From Histomonas meleagridis (Eukaryota; Parabasalia; Tritrichomonadida; Dientamoebidae), in NCBI GenBank assembly GCA_020186115.1, contig WSYJ01000036.1, positions 124,001-188,000 of the forward strand: 64,000 nt of DNA, written 5' to 3'. Numbering within the stretch: position 1 is the first letter of the stretch; the number at the start of each line of letters is the position of its first letter. Shown one piece after another: positions 32,491 to 41,267 of this stretch. Position numbers and translations under genes: made by a program. The notes under the pieces are model-generated. The model did not search any database. It was given only the letters and a program-made list of their open reading frames with translations, and had not been told where the DNA came from.

Positions 32491-32889
32491 TCATTGAGAG
32501 CTTCCAAATTTGATATAACTATAATAATTTTCAATTGGAAAGTCTGTTTCGTGAAACGGAGAATCCTCTAACGAAGCAGAATTGTACTTGGAAGGGTCTT
32601 GATAAAGCTCAATGATTGCATTCCCAACCAACCCCTCATTGTGATGTATTGCATTGATGATTGCTTGGTGTGAAATTTTATTTTTAAAAAAAGAGCATAT
32701 CATGAAAACTTCTTTTACGAGGGTAGGAACTTCCTTTTGTGAATGAGAATTTCCTTTTGATGGAGTTTGTGAATTTCTTTTCCCTTTTGTATTTATACGT
32801 ATATCGGTAATATAAGTTCCATTTGGCTCTGCTTCAGTCGTTTTTTCTGCATAAAATCCTTCTTTATCAACGATCTGTATTGTTGACAT
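32491..32889 (-). CDS. Small protein with possible UBA-like helix bundle
   Basis: 132 residues. A disordered, charged N-terminal half (KGKRNSQTPSKGNSHSQ) is followed by a compact helical segment (residues ~60-100: KEVFMICSFFKNKISHQAIINAIHHNEGLVGNAIIELYQDP). Its alternation resembles UBA/CUE folds, which end in an A...LL-like helix; here NAIIELYQ. The tail is acidic and aromatic. No family recognised with certainty. An AACGGTT motif lies 20 nt upstream of the ATG, supporting a real gene. Confidence 0.6.
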   Translation of the reverse strand: MSTIQIVDKEGFYAEKTTEAEPNGTYITDIRINTKGKRNSQTPSKGNSHSQKEVPTLVKEVFMICSFFKNKISHQAIINAIHHNEGLVGNAIIELYQDPSKYNSASLEDSPFHETDFPIENYYSYIKFGSSQ

Positions 32890-32908
32890 GTGGATTGGGG
32901 CATCCCAA

Positions 32909-32917
32909 AACCGTTAA
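32909..32917 (-). promoter_or_regulatory. Myb-site-like TTAACGGTT
   Basis: On the coding strand CTTTAACGGTTTTGGG is centred about 24 nt before the ATG at 32889. Same core as at 3829, 8310 and 41231. Confidence 0.4.
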
Positions 32918-32993
32918 AGAATTTTCGATAATTGATGAGAAGGACGTTCATTTTATGGCAGAAATAATTTTCTGAAAAATTAATGAATCAATT

Positions 32994-34295
32994 TTGATCG
33001 TTATCACACAAATGAAGTACCCAAAACGCAAATCATTTGCTAAACATTTTTTCTTATTCTTATTAGCAGTGGCAACATTTGCGTTACCAACAATTGTTGT
33101 TTACGTAGAAAAATATTTTCAACCTCCTGAAACCCCTCAAGAATTTCAATCATCATCATTTCTCTCAAATTTTATGGAAGATGACCCAATGATTTCAAAA
33201 ATAGATGGAAGAAATTTCTCATTAAAATCATTTGAAATGCCCTTACCACTTATCAAAAGAAGTGCGTCTGAATCAGATATACAATGGGCCCAAAACTTTT
33301 TAAAATTACCTACCTGGTCTTCTGGTTATTGTAGCTGCAGTTCGGCTTGTTCTGAAGTCAGTTGTTTCGAACTTGTTCGAGCTGCACGAAAGATTGAAGA
33401 TTGGACTCAAAAAGTTAAGAACAAAGAAACTATAGGTCAAATCTATGTCAACATTCTAAATGGCACTCCATTTCCCGACAGATTAACCATGGTATATCAT
33501 GGTCTGATAATTGCAATAACTACTAATCGAAAACTCCTTGTTAACAAAGAATTTTTACAACCACTATCACTTCCAGAATCCATTGAGCAACCTGGCATCA
33601 ATGAATCAGGGCAAGTGCTTCTCACTGATTATCATTTTGGATGTTGTGATATTTCCTCACGATATCCAAACCTTCAAATCCAAAACGCCTCGTGGCCGCA
33701 GTCTTTATATACCCATCCCGACATAGCCCCCATTTTACGCGAACATTTCGGATATCATTCTGCGTATTTCATCGGGAACTTTTTATTCGGAACAACGGAA
33801 AAACCACAAAACGAATGTTTCCTAACCGGACACAAATCGATTGTTGAAGGTCGTTCCGTTTTAGACATGTTATCTCCGACTAAATTTTCAACATATGTTT
33901 CACGTTGTGGCATTGATCCATTAACTAGTGTTATACTTCATGACGTGAATAATGTTACAGACAAATTAGGATTTGACGAAGCGATTGTTATTAAAAAAGA
34001 TCAAAAATCACAAGTTTGCGCATTGCGTAAGCTGACTTCCGCAAATCGAATCATTCACACGTTCGGTTCGCGACTCGGATTTTGGGCAACTGCTCTTCAG
34101 GGAACTCGCGGAGGAGCAATGAACGCCGTGGACAAGATCTGCGTGAATATGTCGAATTCGCAGCAAGGAAGTCTGTGGCACACGAACTGCCCGCTAAAGT
34201 ATAAGGATTTTGTGTATAGAACGAATAGTTATCTTTTGCTATGCGATAGAAATACTAATGACATAAGATTGTACTTGGACTATTTACTTTGGTAA
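32994..34295 (+). CDS. Type II membrane protein, possible fucosyltransferase-like glycosyltransferase
   Basis: 433 residues, or 427 from Met7 (MKYPKRKSFAK). A short basic cytoplasmic tail is followed by one hydrophobic anchor (FFLFLLAVATFALPTIVVYV) and a long Cys-containing lumenal part. A Cys-rich stretch (YCSCSSACSEVSCFE) precedes a block YHGLIIAITTNRKLLV that resembles the N-loop of GT37/GT23-like fucosyltransferases (G..NR......TNR.LLVD). Later SANRIIHTFGSRLGFWATALQG resembles the acceptor/nucleotide-side SxFG motif. Type II topology fits a Golgi enzyme. The glycosyltransferase assignment is tentative. Confidence 0.45.
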   Translation: MIVITQMKYPKRKSFAKHFFLFLLAVATFALPTIVVYVEKYFQPPETPQEFQSSSFLSNFMEDDPMISKIDGRNFSLKSFEMPLPLIKRSASESDIQWAQNFLKLPTWSSGYCSCSSACSEVSCFELVRAARKIEDWTQKVKNKETIGQIYVNILNGTPFPDRLTMVYHGLIIAITTNRKLLVNKEFLQPLSLPESIEQPGINESGQVLLTDYHFGCCDISSRYPNLQIQNASWPQSLYTHPDIAPILREHFGYHSAYFIGNFLFGTTEKPQNECFLTGHKSIVEGRSVLDMLSPTKFSTYVSRCGIDPLTSVILHDVNNVTDKLGFDEAIVIKKDQKSQVCALRKLTSANRIIHTFGSRLGFWATALQGTRGGAMNAVDKICVNMSNSQQGSLWHTNCPLKYKDFVYRTNSYLLLCDRNTNDIRLYLDYLLW

Positions 34296-34861
34296 TTTTA
34301 ATAAAATATATGTGCTAATATGAATTAATATATAGTATTCGAGAATGTTATTGGATTTGAGTTCACTGGATTTAGTAAGAATGTAAATGGAAGAGGATTT
34401 ATAAAATAGATTATGCTTTTAAAAACATTTGTTTTGTTTGTGAAATAAAATAATATAAATATAATAAAAATTTTAGCGCTGAATGTAAGAAATGAAGTAA
34501 ATTTTGTCTTTTTCTAATGGAGAATTAAAACCTAACCAAGGTATTTACCAGAATTCTATTTTTTTTTAAATATCTCCAAATATTGTTTTAGGTGCAGGAA
34601 CCATTCTACTTTGACTTCTTGGGTATTCAGGATATGGGTCTGAATAACATGGACTTGGTATATTACTTGGAAGGAGTTATGCTATGAGCATTTTGTAGAG
34701 AGATATTATGGTTGCAGATTACATTAAGGAAAATAAAATAAAATATTTTAATTATTTAAGAATATTAACATAATGTTTACTTATTCTATATCAAAAATGA
34801 AGTTATTGAGATGTGCCTTGCCAAAAAGAACAATCTAAGTCAAATCATTAATTAAGATAAA
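34296..34861. other. Intergenic stretch with short proline-rich open remnant
   Basis: On the minus strand a ~36-codon open stretch ending at the stop at 34566-34568 reads with Pro, Tyr and Ser (SNIPSPCYSDPYPEYP), unlike random AT-rich DNA. It has no ATG and is bounded upstream by a stop, so it may be a decayed exon. Nothing else is recognised before the ankyrin array. Confidence 0.3.
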
Positions 34862-35996
34862 TTAATATTTTATATAAATGGTATTAATTCCTTCTTGCTC
34901 AAGAAGTAAATTAACTATTTCTGAGTAACCCTTACAAGATGCCCAAATGAGTGATGTTTTATATATTTTAAATAATTTCCAAATGTTGTAATAAAATATC
35001 AAATTATTAAATTAAATTATATCTTTAGCATTAATATCAATCCCTTCTTGTTCAAGAAGTAATTTAACTATTTCTGAGTAACCATAACAAGACGCAAAAA
35101 TAAGTACCGTATTATATATTTTAAATAGTTTCCAAATATCATTTTAAAATTCTAAATTTTTAAGATAAATTTTAAATAAAACAAAAAAATATCTTTTGTA
35201 TTGATATCAATCCCTTCTTGTTCAAGAAGTACTTTAACTATTTCTGTATGACCATAACAAGATGCACCCATAAGTGCTGTTTTATATATTTTAAATAGCT
35301 TTCAAATATAATTTTAAAATTCTAAGATATTAATATAAACTTTAACTAAAACAAAAAAACATCTATGACATTGATATCAATTCCTTCTTGTTCAAGAAGT
35401 AGTTTAACTATTTTTGCATGTCCGTTTTCAGATGCATGAATAAGTGCTGTCATAAATAATTCAAATAATTTCCAAATATTATTTTAAAATATAAAATTAT
35501 TAAAATAAATTTCAAATAAAACAAATAAATATCTTTAGCATTAATATCAATTCCCTTTTTTTCAAGAAGTAATTTAACTATTTTTGTGTAACCATTTCTA
35601 GATGCTAAAATAAGTAATGTTTTAAATAATTTAAATAATTTCCAATTATTGTTTTGAAATATCAAACTATTTAAATGAATTTTAAATATAACAAATTAAT
35701 ATTTTTTGTATTAATATCAATTCCTTCTTGATCAATAAGTAATTTTAATGTTTTTTTATGATTAAAAATAGATGCACGCATGGGCGCTGTCCAAAATAAT
35801 TTAAATAATTCCCAAATATTATTTTAAAATTCTAAATTATTATAATAAATTTCAAACATAACAAATTAATATTTTTAGTATTAATATCAATTCCTTCTTG
35901 TTTAAGAAGTAATTTCACAATATTTGTATAACCATATTCAGAAGCAAACATAAGTGCTGTCCAAAATTTTCTTAAAAATTTCCAAATATAAAATAT
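34862..35996 (-). repeat. Ankyrin-block array (seven blocks), five spacers exactly 80 nt
   Basis: Seven similar ankyrin blocks follow the gene at 35997-37217. Counted spacers are 63, 80, 80, 80, 80, 80 and 63 nt in genomic order from 34950 to 35990. The blocks are very alike (IVKLLLEQEGIDINAKDI), suggesting recent tandem amplification. The last block reads TSLIWASCKGYSEIVNLLLEQEGIN and ends at a stop at 34862-34864. One block (about 35590) starts TLLILAS. Confidence 0.8.
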
Positions 35997-37217
35997 TTAT
36001 GTAAAATAAATGGAATCAATTTCATTTTTAATATTGATATCATCAGTTACTTTTTGTTCGATGACGTATTTAACAAGTTCAATGTTTCCTGACTGTGCTG
36101 AGTCAACTAAAATATATTTTGGAAGTTGACAGAATTCATGAAAATATTTGATAAGAATTATATTTCCTTCTCTTACTGCTTTATTTATAATATCATCATT
36201 TATTTTCATACCTTCTTGAAGCAAAAAAGAAAAAATTTCATAATTATCATGTGAAATACACACACATCCTAATTGTTCTAATGTTTTAATTTCTTCAATT
36301 TTGTTTTCATAAAGATAATAAAAGATATCATTTTGATGGAGTTCAATTGCTGTTTCATATGCACCATTAAATGTTGAATGATTTTGTTCACATAAATGAA
36401 TAATTTCTTCATTTCCACCTGCAACTGCATATTTACCTGTGTTATCTATTTTAGAACCATTCATAAGTAAATATTTAAAACATTTAACTGATGAAAAAAA
36501 TGCTGCATAATCAATTAATGTAACATTATAATTATTAGTAAGTGTGTATCTTTCATAAAGAATTGGTTCAATTGTTTGATTAAAATCAAAATCGCTTTTT
36601 GATGATATTTCTTGAAGTTTTTCTATTTCATCATTTCTAATTATCTTTGCTATTTCATCTGGATTAACTCCTTCTTTAATTAATTTTTTGTGAAGCTCAA
36701 AATTATTCTTCGAAAGTTCTTCAGTGTTCTCAAAGATACGGGTAAAGTCATCAATAATATCAAATTTTTTTATATCGTCTTTTTTCATATAATGGACAAA
36801 ATATGGATCGTCATTTTGAATAGTTTTTGAATTTAACAAATTATGTTCAATCATATCATTGATTATATAGTCTGCTTCTTTTGATGAAAGCGAAGAAATA
36901 TATTTAATAAAAATTTTAATGATTTGTGATGAACTTTCACGTGTTTTTTCTTCTTTTGATTGAATTAATAGTAAATATTCTATATAAATATCAAATTTAT
37001 TCCTTTGAGAAAAAAATGCTGAATAAATGATATGACAAATTATAAAGTTTAACAAACATGGTTGAAATGATTCAAATATTTGAGTTGTTTGCTGAACAGA
37101 TAAATTAAGATTTTCTTCTTTCAAATGAAAAACAATTTGCTGGAAAGAACTTAATAATTTTAAATATGAAAAATATTTGGTGGATATAGATTCATTGTTG
37201 AAACTGCAATCATTCAT
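35997..37217 (-). CDS. DUF3447/ankyrin family protein, N-terminal ORF
   Basis: 406 codons, intact. It has the N-terminal helical domain, ELHKKLIKEGVNPDEIAKIIRNDEIEKLQEIS, a full DUF3447 core (TLIDYAAFFSSVKCFKYLL, GKYAVAGGNEEIIHLCEQNHST, AYETAIELHQN) and ankyrin-like helices. It ends with one diverged repeat (SAQSGNIELVKYVIEQKVTDDINIKN). The frame stops in the adjoining 63-nt spacer, whose TTTGGA again lies 20 nt before the next block. A TAAACGGTT core in reverse orientation lies about 43 nt upstream (37260-37268). Confidence 0.8.
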   Translation of the reverse strand: MNDCSFNNESISTKYFSYLKLLSSFQQIVFHLKEENLNLSVQQTTQIFESFQPCLLNFIICHIIYSAFFSQRNKFDIYIEYLLLIQSKEEKTRESSSQIIKIFIKYISSLSSKEADYIINDMIEHNLLNSKTIQNDDPYFVHYMKKDDIKKFDIIDDFTRIFENTEELSKNNFELHKKLIKEGVNPDEIAKIIRNDEIEKLQEISSKSDFDFNQTIEPILYERYTLTNNYNVTLIDYAAFFSSVKCFKYLLMNGSKIDNTGKYAVAGGNEEIIHLCEQNHSTFNGAYETAIELHQNDIFYYLYENKIEEIKTLEQLGCVCISHDNYEIFSFLLQEGMKINDDIINKAVREGNIILIKYFHEFCQLPKYILVDSAQSGNIELVKYVIEQKVTDDINIKNEIDSIYFT

Positions 37218-37499
37218 TTTGTTTGGTTTGTGAACTGAATATTCAAAAAGTCATTAGTGAACGGTTTATTATTAGAAAAACAACTTTTGAATATATGGAC
37301 GTTAATATATCTACAAATTTGGGATTATAATCATTTTTAATCGCTCAAATAAGTTATGTTTTTAACAAACTAATTAACCTTAATAAAGAAACATTATAAA
37401 CAAAAACACATGCTAATAGAATTTGATTTCATTTTATAACAATAATTTTATTTAAATCATATTGAACAACTTAGAAACACATGAACAAGAAAGAAAATA

Positions 37500-37775
37500 T
37501 TATATGCTTGTTTCTAGTACAAAATGATAAAAATTATCGAAATGGTTTGAAAGTTTACTCTGAATGCAAATTGATTTTTGTATCTTATGAACATTTTTGC
37601 AGTATACTGCTACTAAACTACCACATCCTCTTAACCTTTTTGACAATAAGTGCACCAAATATTTGATTTGTTACCATATCAATTCAGGTGTACATTATGA
37701 ACAATGGATGAACATAAATCATCACATTGGTGGACATTCCTCTTCATAGATAATTTGGACAAATAAACTACACAA
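37500..37775 (-). pseudogene. Relic of a cysteine-rich transposase end (piggyBac-like?)
   Basis: On the minus strand two overlapping frames give a Cys/His-rich peptide. One part (KRNVHQCDDLC...IVHNVHLN, stop, YGNKSNIWCTYC) continues after a frame change as KRLRGCGSLVAVYC...ICIQS...HFDNFYHF, ending at a stop at 37500-37502. The order GNK..RxxCxxC, YC..., then F..FH is like the C-terminal Cys-rich domain of piggyBac-type (DDE_Tnp_1_7) transposases. An internal stop and a frameshift make it non-functional. No DDE core is left. The assignment rests on pattern only. Confidence 0.35.
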
Positions 37776-37807
37776 ATTTTTAATGGGGCTAAAATAGCAC
37801 ATTGTAT

Positions 37808-37825
37808 ATTCTGCACGTGCAGAAT
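37808..37825. promoter_or_regulatory. 18-bp perfect palindrome with CACGTG core
   Basis: ATTCTGCACGTGCAGAAT is a perfect palindrome 234 nt upstream of the second aldo-keto reductase start. It contains an E-box/G-box core. It could be a dimeric transcription-factor site or part of the neighbouring transposon relic. Confidence 0.35.
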
Positions 37826-38058
37826 CACTGATTCAACAAATTTTCACGCTTGAGTATTCTTTCCATGCAGTGATTTGTGAGATAAAGTGGTTGCACAAAT
37901 TTCGGGTGGGTTGAATAAGCACGTTTTATCACGAATGTTTCTATAGTTTACATATATTAATATTGAAAATTCAAACAAAAAACAACGGTTATCCGATAAA
38001 TTTTCAATGTCGGAATCTTTGTTTAATATTTATCGTAAAGTTTAATTCACTTTATTTA

Positions 38059-38919
38059 ATGCAAGAAATTCCAAAAGTTGGCTTCGGAACATGGAGTGTA
38101 CCAGAATCAGAAGTTGTCGAAAATGCTGTCAAAGAAGCTATCAAGGCAGGTTATCGCCATATCGATTGTGCATTTTCTTATCAAAACGAAGCATCAGTCG
38201 GTCGTGCTATCAAAGAAATGATTGACACAGGAGTTGTTAAACGTGAAGAACTTTGGATCACATCTAAGTTATGGTCAACACATCATGATCCAGCACATGT
38301 TGAAGAAAGTATCCGCAAATCACTTAAAGATCTTCAGCTCGAATACCTTGACTTATTCCTTGTTCACCAACCACTTAGCTTTGAATACAGCCCAGATGAT
38401 TTATTCCCCAAAGACGAATCAGGAAAGATCAAAATTGTCGACATTCCAATGGTTGACACATGGAAGGCAATGGAACAATTAGTCGAAAAAGGATTAACAC
38501 ATCATATCGGAATGTGCAATGTCTCAATTGAGCTTATCGAAAAGATCCGATTCACACCAGGAATCAAGATCCAGCCATATGCAATCCAATGCGAATGCCA
38601 TCCATACCTTCAAAATGATGCACTCATTGAATATCTCGAAAAACGCGGAATCCATTTCACATGCTATTCGCCACTTGGCTCACCAGGAAACGTGAAGCAA
38701 GGCGTGTTCCAAGACGACAAGCAAAAGCCTAAAATTTTACTCGAAGATCCAGTCGTCAACGAAATCGCTAAAGAGCTCGGAAGGACGCCAGCACAAGTCA
38801 TACTGAAGTTCTTGACACAGCTCTCCCCAATGGTATCCGTGGTGCCAAAGAGCATGACGCCATCAAGAATCCGCGAAAACTTCCAACTCGACTTCGAATT
38901 GTCGAAGGAACAATTCTAA
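38059..38919 (+). CDS. Aldo-keto reductase with frameshifted C-terminus
   Basis: The family start MQEIPKVGFGTW is at 38059; the frame is open from 37963. The catalytic Asp/Tyr (HIDCAFSYQNE), Lys (ITSKLWS) and His (LVHQPL) are present, with a late KSMTPSRI motif. After DFELSKEQF the frame hits TAA at 38917-38919. Skipping one base there opens a 28-codon extension to a stop at 39002-39004. That extension ends MFGTEFYGDGY, the same kind of tail (aromatic, then GDGW) as the reductase at 2892. A single extra base therefore removes the normal C-terminus, which caps the barrel and helps bind substrate. Codon choice is GC-richer than in neighbours, typical of highly expressed genes. Sequencing error is possible. 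Confidence 0.85.
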   Translation: MQEIPKVGFGTWSVPESEVVENAVKEAIKAGYRHIDCAFSYQNEASVGRAIKEMIDTGVVKREELWITSKLWSTHHDPAHVEESIRKSLKDLQLEYLDLFLVHQPLSFEYSPDDLFPKDESGKIKIVDIPMVDTWKAMEQLVEKGLTHHIGMCNVSIELIEKIRFTPGIKIQPYAIQCECHPYLQNDALIEYLEKRGIHFTCYSPLGSPGNVKQGVFQDDKQKPKILLEDPVVNEIAKELGRTPAQVILKFLTQLSPMVSVVPKSMTPSRIRENFQLDFELSKEQF

Positions 38920-39331
38920 AAAGATGAAGAACTTAAACTGCTACGGAAGAATATTCTGGTTCCAGAAAATGTTCGGAACTGAATTCTATGGTGATGGATA
39001 CTAAACAATAAGTTAAATGATTTTGTTTTAATGTGTAACAGATATTTGGTATTTTGTCTTTGAAATTTTTGAAGTTATTTAGCACTCCTTAAATGAATAA
39101 ATGTTCCCCGATTGCTTTTTTATTTTTTTGCTCCATTTGAATATTAATTTCTTTCGTCATAATGAATTGATTGATTGATACAAATTCTTTTGTTTTTGAA
39201 AATTTGGTTGAGGTTTAATTAAAGAAATACTCTTAAGGACGTGTTTCAATTTTTTATAGAAATTTCAAGAAAATTCTTATTGCAGAATTGAAATTTAAAA
39301 TTCCTAAAAATACGTTAATAGGACCAACGGA

Positions 39332-41167
39332 ATGTACACACATAAAGACGAATTACTATATGATCCATTACCACAACCATACAGATACATCAATAAAATT
39401 ATTCTTCGTTGTATTGAAGATGCAGTGGATCTTGTTGAAAATGGTGGAATAACAGAAACATTTAATTCATTTATAAATCACAATCTTAAATTAACCAAAG
39501 TTGGCAACATACCAGCCAAAGATTATAACAATTATTTTCTTTCAACATCCATAACAAATCAAGAAATCACGATATATCGATTCCTCGGAAATACAAATTA
39601 TCTTGTTGTTTCTACAGCTCAAGGTATAATTTACATTTATGATTTTATAAATAATGTTGTTTCTTTCACTTTAAACATTTCTACTCTATCCAAAACATCT
39701 CAACCAAAACCTATTTGCAAGCTTCATTGTTTTGAAACAGATTTTAGTAATTATGTCATTGCTTTTACTACCGAAGAATCTGGTTTTATTCTATTTATTT
39801 CAGACATTTTTCAATTAAAAGCATCAATAGAACTTGACTTATCCTTATTTATTATTGATTCTATTGTTATTTCTTCCACTCCACAACATTTTCTTTCCAT
39901 TACAGATGGTACTGGTCGAACTCAAATTTATAATTGTCATGTTCCATATGAACATACACATTCTGAATCATCAACATTTAAGTCCCAACCATGCAAATCC
40001 ATTCAGCTCGAGCCAATTTTCGATCTTGAAAAATGTCCAATTTCAAATGGACCCGTTTCATCCACATCACAAATCACTACAACAAAAGTTGTTGAAGTTG
40101 ACCCACGAAAACGCCCAATAAAAAGAAGATTAACACCTCTTTCTAAAGGCAAGAGTCGACTGAGGCCATCATCTACATTGCAGAGCATAGAGACAGCACC
40201 GATTGAGTTAAATTATCATTCCTTTGTACATGTTTTTGAGAAAAGTAATGTTGTTCTTATACGTTTTGGAAGTCTTCCAATTCTTTTAATGTATTCTTTA
40301 GGTAGTAATTCTAAATTATTATGTGAATTTCCTTTGCCTTCACCAGTATCATGTGCACTTGAAATAGATTTGGATAATGTAATTGTTTTAGGCTTTGAAA
40401 ATGGATCATTTTGTTTCTTAAATGTTTCAAGAAAAGCACTTTATGATCATCAATTTCCTAAACAAGGACCAATTATTTCATTTCATTATGAAAACAATTT
40501 TTTGATGACTTTTACATCAAATAAAATATTAACTATTTATGAAATCGAAAATTTTAAAATATCAAAACAAATATTAGAATGTATTGATGATGATATTATT
40601 AAAGCTAATTTAACAATGGATACGATTTTAACATATAATCAAAAAACAACAGATGTTAATTTAATTCAAGCTTTAACACATACATTAAATTGGAATGAAA
40701 GAGAATTCCATTTGTTTCCGAATTTATCTTTTTTTGATCCTTATAAAAGAATTTATTTGGGTACAATCGCTTTGCCTATTAATTTGAAATTAATTAATTT
40801 CATTTGGAATGAAAATTATATAATTTTCGTTTTTGATGATCCTGTTGAATATAGAACAAATATTACTGTTGTATCACCTCCTTCTTCTCGTTCTAAAAGG
40901 ACACAAGTAAAATCTGGGAAAACAACTCAAACAAAAAGAAGAGCTGCTTCAAGAATTAAAAAAGAAGAAGAAGTCGAACAAGAACCTTTAACAGTTGTAT
41001 TAAAAAGACATATAATTGCTATTATAGATATAAAAAGTGAAAATGAAAACTTTAGAAAGTTATATACTTTGGCTGAAAATGAAAAACAAAGAAGAAGAGA
41101 AATATTAAGGTCTTTATCTTCTCGTTCAAAGAAATCTCAAAATGAAGAAAAGACTATAAAAGAATAA
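39332..41167 (+). CDS. WD-repeat protein, WDR93-like (possible axonemal)
   Basis: 611 residues. The N-terminus YDPLPQPYRYINKIILRCIEDAVDLVE resembles the conserved start of WDR93-type cilia-associated proteins (LPQPYRMINK). Then come beta-propeller-like repeats (YLVVSTAQGIIYIYDF, YVIAFTTEESGFILFIS, HFLSITDGTGRTQIYNC, VIVLGFENGSFCFLN). Residues ~250-280 and the C-terminal ~100 are basic, low-complexity linkers (RPIKRRLTPLSKGKSRLR; SRSKRTQVKSGKTTQTKRR). A flagellar role fits trichomonads, which are flagellated, but the WDR93 link rests on the short N-terminal motif. Confidence 0.55.
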   Translation: MYTHKDELLYDPLPQPYRYINKIILRCIEDAVDLVENGGITETFNSFINHNLKLTKVGNIPAKDYNNYFLSTSITNQEITIYRFLGNTNYLVVSTAQGIIYIYDFINNVVSFTLNISTLSKTSQPKPICKLHCFETDFSNYVIAFTTEESGFILFISDIFQLKASIELDLSLFIIDSIVISSTPQHFLSITDGTGRTQIYNCHVPYEHTHSESSTFKSQPCKSIQLEPIFDLEKCPISNGPVSSTSQITTTKVVEVDPRKRPIKRRLTPLSKGKSRLRPSSTLQSIETAPIELNYHSFVHVFEKSNVVLIRFGSLPILLMYSLGSNSKLLCEFPLPSPVSCALEIDLDNVIVLGFENGSFCFLNVSRKALYDHQFPKQGPIISFHYENNFLMTFTSNKILTIYEIENFKISKQILECIDDDIIKANLTMDTILTYNQKTTDVNLIQALTHTLNWNEREFHLFPNLSFFDPYKRIYLGTIALPINLKLINFIWNENYIIFVFDDPVEYRTNITVVSPPSSRSKRTQVKSGKTTQTKRRAASRIKKEEEVEQEPLTVVLKRHIIAIIDIKSENENFRKLYTLAENEKQRRREILRSLSSRSKKSQNEEKTIKE

Positions 41168-41230
41168 ATTTGTTTAATAAATAAAAAAAGTATACTATCG
41201 TTTTCCTCTGAAAAATTTATATCGGCACGT

Positions 41231-41239
41231 AACGGTTAA
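41231..41239 (+). promoter_or_regulatory. Myb-site-like AACGGTTAA
   Basis: CACGTAACGGTTAAAATATT lies 29 nt before the ATG of the Hsp70 gene, on the coding strand. It is the best match in the window to a c-Myb site (TAACGGTT). Confidence 0.45.
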
Positions 41240-41267
41240 AATATTCTGGCATTTTTTTTTTCTCGAA

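Noticed and set aside
34862-35996. -1 programmed frameshifting at TTTAAAA where the spacer meets the next block
   Set aside because: In the minus-strand consensus the slip would give the right frame, but many spacers have earlier stops, lack the heptamer, and differ in length modulo 3, so it cannot be general.
37481-37666. 61-codon plus-strand ORF
   Set aside because: Antisense to the transposase-like relic; no coding character.
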